From Dyella_B sp036746095 (lineage in GTDB: Bacteria > Pseudomonadota > Gammaproteobacteria > Xanthomonadales > Rhodanobacteraceae): a stretch of 64,000 bases of DNA. Below are positions 52,782 through 59,235 of this stretch, in pieces (within the stretch, counting starts at the first letter, position 1; every line of letters begins with the position of its first letter). The stretch lies in NCBI RefSeq assembly GCF_036746095.1, contig NZ_DAIOEU010000001.1, positions 62,001 through 126,000 on the forward strand, read 5' to 3'. The notes beneath the pieces were generated by a model, which saw nothing but the letters and a program-made list of their open reading frames with translations, made no database searches and was not told the DNA's origin. The position numbers were made by a program, and so were the translations under genes.

Positions 52782-53488
52782 CCTTACGCTACGAATCCGT
52801 CGGCCACACCGACACCGGCAAAGTCCGCGCGCACAACGAGGATGCGATCCTGGTGCGCGACGACGTCGGCTTGTGGGTGGTGGCCGATGGTTTGGGCGGC
52901 CATACCGCCGGCGACGTCGCCAGCGGCATGATCGTGGACCGCCTGCGCGCGCTGCCGCGGCAAGGCGACGTGTTCGACTTCGTGGAGGCGATCGAAGATA
53001 CCCTGTCGCAAGTCAATGCGGAACTGCGGCGCGTGGCGCGCGAGCAGAATGTCGACGTGATCGGTTCCACCGTGGTGGTGCTGGTGCACGACAAGGACTT
53101 CATGCTGTGCGGCTGGGTCGGCGACAGCCGAGGTTATTGCTTCGAGGATGGACATCTGCGGCAGATCACGCGCGATCACGTGCATGGTGCGAAAAGCGAT
53201 GTGACGCAACTGGGCCAGGCGCAACCGGCGGGAGCCGGCGTGCTGACGCGTGCGATCGGCGCCGAGGAACAGTTGTTCGTGGATTGGGTGGTGACGGGTA
53301 GCCGGCCTGGCATGGCGTTCCTGTTGTGCAGTGACGGTATCAACAAGGAGCTCTCCGATGCCGAACTTGATCAGGAGTACCGCGAGCACAACGACCCGCA
53401 GATGGTGCTGGCGAGGTTGTTCGAGTTGTCTTTGAACAGGGCCGGGCGGGACAACATTTCAGCGGTTGTCGTGCGGTTGCGGGATTAG
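52778..53488 (+). CDS. pppA: T6SS PP2C phosphatase PppA
   Basis: 236 residues. PPM/PP2C-family Ser/Thr phosphatase that dephosphorylates the Fha/TagH-type switch and so limits firing. Metal-binding and catalytic motifs are all present: GKVRAHNEDAI, VVADGLGGHTAGDVAS, GSTVVVLV, WVGDSRGYCF, LLCSDGINKEL and AGRDNISAVVV. Soluble. Translationally coupled to tagF. Confidence 0.95.
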   Translation: MTLRYESVGHTDTGKVRAHNEDAILVRDDVGLWVVADGLGGHTAGDVASGMIVDRLRALPRQGDVFDFVEAIEDTLSQVNAELRRVAREQNVDVIGSTVVVLVHDKDFMLCGWVGDSRGYCFEDGHLRQITRDHVHGAKSDVTQLGQAQPAGAGVLTRAIGAEEQLFVDWVVTGSRPGMAFLLCSDGINKELSDAELDQEYREHNDPQMVLARLFELSLNRAGRDNISAVVVRLRD

Positions 53489-53520
53489 GCCTATGCAATG
53501 TATCCCCCATTCTCATAGCT

Positions 53521-53620
53521 GTCATTCCCGCGAAAGCACGCTGCTGCTCACCGGAATACTTGAAACTTCGCCGGGGCGACGAACCTTCGGCGTTGACATT
53601 AAGAAGAACAAGCACACCCC
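53521..53620. other. pppA-ppkA spacer with a family A half-palindrome
   Basis: Begins GTCATTCCCGCGAAAGC (family A end) and contains TCACCGGAATA, a worn partner arm. No T-run. Sits before ppkA. Confidence 0.4.
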
Positions 53621-56600
53621 ATGATCTCTCTCGCCGAACTCATCGACGACCTCATCGCCCACCGGCGCAAACTGCCGGAGCTGTTCGACGCGCTCGGCGA
53701 ACGCGGTCCGCAGCCGGACGAGGTTCATCGCGACGACATCGCCCTGCTTGAGCGCATGGGCGAGGAAGGCACGCTGCCGGCAGCCATCGCACGCGCGCTG
53801 CTCGCCAAGCTCAAGGCCGTACAGCAATCTGCACCCATCACGGCTGACGATGCGACCGTGGTCAAACCGCCATCGCCCGCAGAAGCCGACGTCACGCAGG
53901 TCAAGCCAGCCATGGCGATGGCGACGGGCGATGCCGAGGCCACGGTGGTCAAGCCTGCTTCCGGCCCTTCCACCAACACCCAGAACACCGGCCACAACAC
54001 CAGCAGCCATTCCGGCAGCTCCAACCGCGACACCTGGGCACGCGTTGCACAGGCCGAAGGCGGCGAATACGCCACGGTCGGCATGCTGCTGAAAGGCCGC
54101 TTCCTGCTCGAACGCGAAATCGGCCGCGGCGGCATGGGCGTGGTGTACCTGGCGCGCGACGAACGCAAGGTCGAGGCACGCGATCGCGATCCCTACGTCG
54201 CGGTGAAAGTGCTCAATGACGAATTCCGCCGCCATCCCGACTCGCTGATCGCGTTGCAACGCGAAGCGCGTCGCTCGCAATTGCTGGCGCACGATAACAT
54301 CGTGCGTGTGTTCGATTTCGACAAAGACGGCACCATCGTGTTCATGACGATGGAGTACGTCGACGGCCAGGATTTGAAAGCACTGATCCGCGACCGCTAC
54401 AACGGCATGCCGTTGGGCGAGGCGCGCCAGTTGATCGAAGGCATGGCGTGGGCATTGAAGCGCGCGCACAGCGCCGGCGTGGTCCACTCGGACTTCAAGC
54501 CCGGCAACGTGATGGTGACGCGCGAGGGCATACCGAAAGTGTTCGACTTCGGTATCGCGCGCGCCGGTAAACATGCGGGCGATGCATCCGGCGAGCAGAC
54601 CTTGTTCGACGCCGGAACACTGGGGGCGCTCACGCCGGCCTACGCCAGCCTGGAAATGATCCAGGGCAAGGAGCCCACGCCCAGCGACGATATCTACGCG
54701 CTGGGTTGCGTGGCATTCGAGCTGCTCACCGGCAAGCATCCGTTCGATAAGGTCAGTGCGGAAGTCGCGCAGCGCGAAGGACGTAAACCGCCGCCGGTGC
54801 CAGGCCTGACCAAGCGCCAGTACAAGGCGCTGTGCGATGCGGTGGCCTTCCACGGCGAGCAACGCCTGAAAGCAGCCGTCGACCTGGTGGAAGGCCTGCG
54901 CGACGTCAGCCTGCGCGAGCGCATCGGGCCGCAGCTTGCCTACGGCAGCGGCGCCCTGGTGTTGCTGGTCGCGGCGGGATGGGGCGCGACGCATTACCTG
55001 CATGCTCGAAACGTGCAGCACATCGTGGCGCGTTTCGCCGCCACCGCGCCCGATCGCTACGCCAGCGAAGACCAGGCCGCGCAAGCCCTGGATACGTTGA
55101 GCGATAGCGAGCGCAAGGGCATCGTGCTGGACAACGGCGATGCGATCCAGAATTACCTGCTGAGCCGCATCGACGGTTATTGGGATCCGGCACGGAAGCA
55201 TTACGACTACGCCGCCACGCAGCACGTGTTCCAGTTGCGCGATCAGCTGAAACTGTATTCGCCGACCTTGGACGCCAAGCGCAGCGCGATCGACGAACAG
55301 AAGAACGAACTGCTCAATGCGCTGGATACCCAGCTGACCCAGCGCATCGATGCCGGCGCGATTTTCGAGAACCAGCCCGACAACGCGGTGGAAACCCTGG
55401 CGCAGATCCGCGCCATCGATCCGCACAGCGACCTGCTCAACAATGCCGAGCTGGAACTGAAATACGACATCGCCATCGGCCAGGCCATCGCCGCCAATCA
55501 CGCGGAAGACGCCAAGGCGGATCTGGCGACGGCGACGCGGCTGTTCCCCAACTCGGCTCGCTTGAAGCAACGCCAGGCACAATTGACGGCGCTCGGCGGC
55601 ACGCTGGCAGCAACGCCGACACAGCCTGCTGCGCCAGCGCAAAGCCTGCCGGAAGCGCGCAAGTCGCTGGCCACCTTGATTGCGAAGCCATCGATCAACG
55701 CGGAATGGCAGCAACAAGTTGCCAACGTGATGAGCACGCTGCGCAGCGACAACGCGCCGGATACACGCAAGCTGGTGAACGACCTGGCCAGCGCCATCGC
55801 CACCCAGGCCGGCCAGCAAAACGACCCACTGCAATGGCAACAGGCCAGCAACCTGGTCAACCTGGGCTTGCAGTACGCGCCGCAATCGAGCGCACTGCGT
55901 GCGCAGCGCAGCCGTCTGGATGGTTTGCTGCAACAACAGCAGGCGCAACTCAACCAGGAAAGCATCGCCGCGGAAGTCACCTCGCGCATCGAATCGGTCA
56001 AGCGTGCCGCCGCGGCCAACGACATCGGCAAGGCCGAGGAATCGCTGGCGCGCATCCGCACCTTGCAACCGGACAACGCGTTCCTTTCCCAGGAAGGTCC
56101 GCAACTGGTCGCGACTGCATATCTCGATCAGGCAAAAACGGCAGTGCAGCGCGGCCGTTACCAAAGTGCCTCCGAGTTGCTGGGCAAGGGCATGAAATCA
56201 TTGGGCGCGCGTCCGGATCTGCGTAATGCCAAGGGGCGCTACGACTTGCTGGCGGCGGTGATGACCGCGCGTGGCAAGCCGATCAGCGCCGGCGACCTGG
56301 ATCGCATGCAGAAGCAATTGGCCGATGCGCGCAGGGTCGACGCGGATGGCTTGAAGCAGCTGGAAGCCGACCTGAAACAACGCGGCGCGTTGCAAGGTAC
56401 GCTCGCCGATTTGCTGGACAGCATGAAGGCGAGCGCCGCTGCCGCGTCCACGCCGCCACCGAGCAATCCCACGCAGCCAGCAGCCACGCCGAATCAGCCC
56501 ACGCCGACGCCAGGTGCCGCGGCCGGAAAAAGCGCAGCCAACGGCAAGCCTGCAACGGCTACCAATGGCGCCCCCGCGTCGGCCAACCTCGCCACGCCGA

Positions 56601-57256
56601 ACACGGCCGCCACGGCTGGCAGCGATCCTTGCAATCAATCCGATTTGATCGGCAAGGGCAAGGTCTGCTTCGACGCCCTGGGCCAGCGTCGCGGCCCGTC
56701 GCTGGTGGTGATTCCGGGTGTGTCCGGGGGCAAGCCGTATGCCTTGTCGCGCGCTGAAATCACCGTTGCCGAATTCAACCGCTTCTGCAGCGCCACCGGA
56801 CAGTGCTCGGCCAAGACGTCCGACGATCCGGAAGGCGGCAGCTTGCCTATCAGCAACATCACGCTGGCACAAGCCAAGGCTTATGCCGCATGGCTAAGTT
56901 CTGCCAGCGGCGGCTACGTGTACCGCTTGCCCACCGATGCGGAATGGACGCATGCCGCCAAAGGCGGCGGCAACTGGTCGCAAGCCTCCGACAGCAACTG
57001 CATTCCGCCCACGGCTGGCAGCGGTGACGACAACACCGGCGCCCCCATTTCCGCGCGTGGACGCGAAGCCAATCCATGGGGCCTGGTGAACATGACCGGC
57101 AACGTGTGGGAATGGGTGACCAGCGGCGGCGGCGCCAGCGTACGTGGCGGCAGCTTCACCAGCTATTGGTCCGATTGCACCGTCAACGCGCGCCGCGACG
57201 ACAGCGGCGCCGCACAAAAAGATGTGGGGTTCCGAGTGTTGAGGGAACTGAAATGA
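53621..57256 (+). CDS. ppkA: T6SS Ser/Thr kinase PpkA with periplasmic FGE-sulfatase domain
   Basis: 1211 residues. The kinase starts the T6SS threonine-phosphorylation switch. N-terminal linker with three related motifs DDAT79VVKP, DVT92QVKP and EAT108VVKP; kinase domain about 160-425 (GRGGMGVVYLARD, VAVKVL, HSDFKPGNV near 288 with HSD replacing HRD, DFGIA near 309); membrane helix about 440-460; long helical, Gln/Ala-rich periplasmic region with coiled-coil character; C-terminal formylglycine-enzyme/sulfatase-modifying-type domain from about 1024 (ALSRAEITVAEFNRFC, YRLPTDAEWTHAAKGG, NPWGLVNMTGNVWEW, VGFRVLREL). Same plan as PpkA of Pseudomonas and PknS of Xanthomonas. Confidence 0.95.
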   Translation: MISLAELIDDLIAHRRKLPELFDALGERGPQPDEVHRDDIALLERMGEEGTLPAAIARALLAKLKAVQQSAPITADDATVVKPPSPAEADVTQVKPAMAMATGDAEATVVKPASGPSTNTQNTGHNTSSHSGSSNRDTWARVAQAEGGEYATVGMLLKGRFLLEREIGRGGMGVVYLARDERKVEARDRDPYVAVKVLNDEFRRHPDSLIALQREARRSQLLAHDNIVRVFDFDKDGTIVFMTMEYVDGQDLKALIRDRYNGMPLGEARQLIEGMAWALKRAHSAGVVHSDFKPGNVMVTREGIPKVFDFGIARAGKHAGDASGEQTLFDAGTLGALTPAYASLEMIQGKEPTPSDDIYALGCVAFELLTGKHPFDKVSAEVAQREGRKPPPVPGLTKRQYKALCDAVAFHGEQRLKAAVDLVEGLRDVSLRERIGPQLAYGSGALVLLVAAGWGATHYLHARNVQHIVARFAATAPDRYASEDQAAQALDTLSDSERKGIVLDNGDAIQNYLLSRIDGYWDPARKHYDYAATQHVFQLRDQLKLYSPTLDAKRSAIDEQKNELLNALDTQLTQRIDAGAIFENQPDNAVETLAQIRAIDPHSDLLNNAELELKYDIAIGQAIAANHAEDAKADLATATRLFPNSARLKQRQAQLTALGGTLAATPTQPAAPAQSLPEARKSLATLIAKPSINAEWQQQVANVMSTLRSDNAPDTRKLVNDLASAIATQAGQQNDPLQWQQASNLVNLGLQYAPQSSALRAQRSRLDGLLQQQQAQLNQESIAAEVTSRIESVKRAAAANDIGKAEESLARIRTLQPDNAFLSQEGPQLVATAYLDQAKTAVQRGRYQSASELLGKGMKSLGARPDLRNAKGRYDLLAAVMTARGKPISAGDLDRMQKQLADARRVDADGLKQLEADLKQRGALQGTLADLLDSMKASAAAASTPPPSNPTQPAATPNQPTPTPGAAAGKSAANGKPATATNGAPASANLATPNTAATAGSDPCNQSDLIGKGKVCFDALGQRRGPSLVVIPGVSGGKPYALSRAEITVAEFNRFCSATGQCSAKTSDDPEGGSLPISNITLAQAKAYAAWLSSASGGYVYRLPTDAEWTHAAKGGGNWSQASDSNCIPPTAGSGDDNTGAPISARGREANPWGLVNMTGNVWEWVTSGGGASVRGGSFTSYWSDCTVNARRDDSGAAQKDVGFRVLRELK

Positions 57257-57588
57257 GCGACCGCGAACACCACGTCAACCAGAGCCTGCGCGCCCTCGAT
57301 GAAGCGCATCGGCTTGGCCGTCTGACGCGCGAGGAATACCGCTCGCGCCGCCGCCATTTGTTGGGCGCATTGCGCGATAGCCATGTGGTGACGGCGCGCA
57401 ATGCGATCGTGCGCGCGGCGACGACGGAGCGTCGGCAAGCGGCACCTGGTGCGGGCAACGACGTGCTGGTTGACATGCTGGCACCACGGCGCGCGATGTG
57501 GAAATGGGTGATCGTCGCGCTGGCGTTGCTCGCCATCGTGTGCGCAGGCTTGGCGTATTGGCTATGGGGCCTTCGTAGGCTGGGATGA
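57253..57588 (+). CDS. Small tail-anchored protein coupled to ppkA
   Basis: 111 residues. The ATG overlaps the ppkA stop (ATGA). A basic helical N-terminus (NQSLRALDEAHRLGRLTREE, YRSRRRHLLGALRDSH) resembles short bacterial SHOCT-like helices; the C-terminus is one membrane helix (MWKWVIVALALLAIVCAGLAY). It probably sits at the inner membrane with PpkA. The stop codon lies inside the family B repeat at 57574-57597, so the last residues (LRRLG) are encoded by the repeat. Confidence 0.65.
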   Translation: MSDREHHVNQSLRALDEAHRLGRLTREEYRSRRRHLLGALRDSHVVTARNAIVRAATTERRQAAPGAGNDVLVDMLAPRRAMWKWVIVALALLAIVCAGLAYWLWGLRRLG

Positions 57589-57597
57589 AATCCCAGC
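57574..57597. repeat. Family B repeat overlapping a gene end
   Basis: CGTAGGCTGGGATGAAATCC and CAGC, the best-conserved left arm of the family. It contains the stop codon (57586-57588) of the ppkA-linked gene. The inverted partner arm is at 57903-57922, with a small ORF between. Confidence 0.8.
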
Positions 57598-57628
57598 ATC
57601 AGGACGTTACGGGAAGAAGGTCGCATCA

Positions 57629-57835
57629 ATGGCTCACTTGAGAGAACTTACTATCTCGCTGCTTGATTGGGAGAGTCGCGCTGTGCTCGAAGCGCTGACT
57701 AGGGAAATGCAGCGCCTCAAGGTCTTGGCTGAGACTTCCGACGACGAAGATGAGGGTGCCGATGCTGGGAATGATTTTCTTGAAATTGGAGGCTTGTTGG
57801 AGCGCTTGCAATCGCAGGCCAAGTCAATCTGGTGA
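57629..57835 (+). CDS. Small acidic hypothetical protein inside a family B pair
   Basis: 68 residues. GAAGG lies eight bases before the ATG. Helical, with an acidic loop (SDDEDEGADAGNDF) between two helices, no signal peptide. Size and helix-acidic-helix layout recall small cytoplasmic immunity proteins such as Tsi2, but there is no real sequence match and no partner toxin beside it. It is bounded by family B arms at 57574-57597 and 57903-57922. Could be an orphan immunity gene. Confidence 0.45.
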   Translation: MAHLRELTISLLDWESRAVLEALTREMQRLKVLAETSDDEDEGADAGNDFLEIGGLLERLQSQAKSIW

Positions 57836-57902
57836 TCAAATTACGAACTTCGATAACCAGGTGATGTAAGCGCTTAGCATCCCTAGGCGAAAGCAAGAAG
57901 CG

Positions 57903-57922
57903 GGGACTGCCATCCCAGCCTA
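57903..57922. repeat. Family B right arm
   Basis: GGGACTGCCATCCCAGCCTA, inverted relative to 57574-57597 and equal in design to the right arm at 24007-24031. Confidence 0.65.
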
Positions 57923-57960
57923 CTGGGCGGATGTATCATCGGCACATGGAGACAAGGAAG

Positions 57961-58356
57961 ATGTACGTAGCAAGCAATCCGAAGCAGTTTCTTGGACAGT
58001 CGGTAGGAAATGGCCAGTGCGTAGCCTTTGCGAAATTGGCAGCCAATATGCCGCAGACCCGCCTCTGGAAACGTGGCGCCCTGGTGAAAGGGAATTTTTC
58101 CCTGCAGGCCGGGGCAGCGATTGCCACCTTTGATGCGAATGGTGCCTATGGAAACCATACGGATGGCAGCTCGCATGTGGCTATTTACCTCGGCCAGGAC
58201 GTGCACGGCATTCGTGTGCTCGACCAGTGGATGAGCACCAAGATGATGGGCGGCAAGGCGGCGAAGGTTCCCACCAATGTCCACGAGCGCGTCATGTATT
58301 TCAGGCAAGCGCCCCGAATCGAAAACGACGGAAATAATTATTATGTCGTCGAGTAA
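57961..58356 (+). CDS. BPSL0067-family NlpC/P60-like amidase, probable T6SS effector
   Basis: 131 residues. Matches the BPSL0067 family of small papain-like peptidoglycan amidases: MYVASNPKQFLGQSVGNGQC20VAFAK with the catalytic Cys, LWKRGALVKG, AAIATFDANGAYGN and GSSH72VAIYLGQD with the catalytic His. Expected to cleave peptide stems of rival peptidoglycan. No signal peptide. ATG 57961 fits the usual family start; ATGs at 57931 and 57946 are upstream options. The next gene, for a secreted protein, overlaps by 14 bases. Confidence 0.8.
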   Translation: MYVASNPKQFLGQSVGNGQCVAFAKLAANMPQTRLWKRGALVKGNFSLQAGAAIATFDANGAYGNHTDGSSHVAIYLGQDVHGIRVLDQWMSTKMMGGKAAKVPTNVHERVMYFRQAPRIENDGNNYYVVE

Positions 58357-58708
58357 ATACCTGATGGCATTTGCACTTGCGTCCACGTGCATATCGGCAT
58401 GTGCTGCGCCATCGATAAGCTGTCCTGCCACGATCAAAGACAACCTGCATGCCTACCCGTTGGCTGACGCGAGCTTGTTTGATGGTCCGCCCGGCAATCT
58501 GGCCGATTTGATGCCCGACACCGACAAGGAAATGGCCTGGACGCTGCCGCTTTATCAAAAGGGTGCGCAGGACAGAGGCGAATCCCTGTATTTCGTTTGT
58601 CACTATGCCAAAACGCAGAAGACGGTAACGCTTCAGGTGCCCAAGATTGCAAAGAAGTGTTCGGTGTACGGCAACGATAAGGGGCAAACTTTCGCGGTTT
58701 GCGAGTAA
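58343..58708 (+). CDS. STY0301-family exported protein, probable immunity to the amidase
   Basis: 121 residues. The signal region FALASTCISAC carries an acceptable lipobox (ISAC), or could be cut by signal peptidase I after ACA. The mature protein has SCPATIKDN, LADLMPDTDKEMAWTL, YFVCHYAKTQKTVTLQVP and a final C-x(7-12)-C pair, as in STY0301-type proteins that neighbour BPSL0067 amidases. A periplasmic location fits immunity against a peptidoglycan amidase. The start overlaps the effector stop. Confidence 0.75.
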   Translation: MSSSKYLMAFALASTCISACAAPSISCPATIKDNLHAYPLADASLFDGPPGNLADLMPDTDKEMAWTLPLYQKGAQDRGESLYFVCHYAKTQKTVTLQVPKIAKKCSVYGNDKGQTFAVCE

Positions 58709-59235
58709 GTCGAGGCGTCGGTTGGATTGCCGGACGTGATCCTGGAGTGGCCCGACCCATCGCTTTCAAAATGTTGGATCACCCCCGGATCAAGCCCCGG
58801 GCAACCCAACCTACGATTACAAAGCAAGAGTAATGCCGTGATCACAATCGTTATATACATTTCGAGACTTGGAACACGGCATCGAACGGAGGCATCATAG
58901 GCACTCCCGTCGCGCCCGGTAAGGCGCAGCAGGGGGAATCAGGGTTGGAATTCAGGCTCCGCGACACACCTCATCCCGGTGATGTTCGGGATGCGGTCAA
59001 ATGCGCGATGCCAGGCATTCCGGATCGATCTTGGATACCTGGCTCGATGTGTTTGACTGAAGCCCCGGTTATCGCCGGAAGCAGGGGAAAGCGGTTGATT
59101 TGAAGAACCTGGCCGGCCGCCGCGCCTTGCGGCGGCGCGCGGGTTCAGAGCAACGCATCACACCGAATGCAGGCGCATGAACCTGCGATTCGGCAGCAAG
59201 GGTTTCGCAAACATAAGTTGATCGACGGGGAGCGC
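58709..59235. other. Intergenic region before the two-partner secretion genes
   Basis: About 530 bases, no credible gene. Starts with an imperfect inverted repeat (GGTTGGATTGCC near 58720 with GGCAACCCAACC near 58800) that may end the T6SS transcript. An A+T-rich patch (about 58835-58870) could be promoter DNA. An 8-bp GC hairpin lies at 59116-59136 in the presumed leader. Confidence 0.45.

Noticed and set aside
53522..56164. Minus-strand open frame (880 codons) opposite ppkA
   Set aside because: Antisense of ppkA with a repetitive Arg/Gln/Leu-rich product; no family features.
58830..59235. Possible riboswitch in the leader of the TpsB gene
   Set aside because: The leader is long and contains a GC hairpin, but none of the conserved cores of known riboswitches that I could recall is present.
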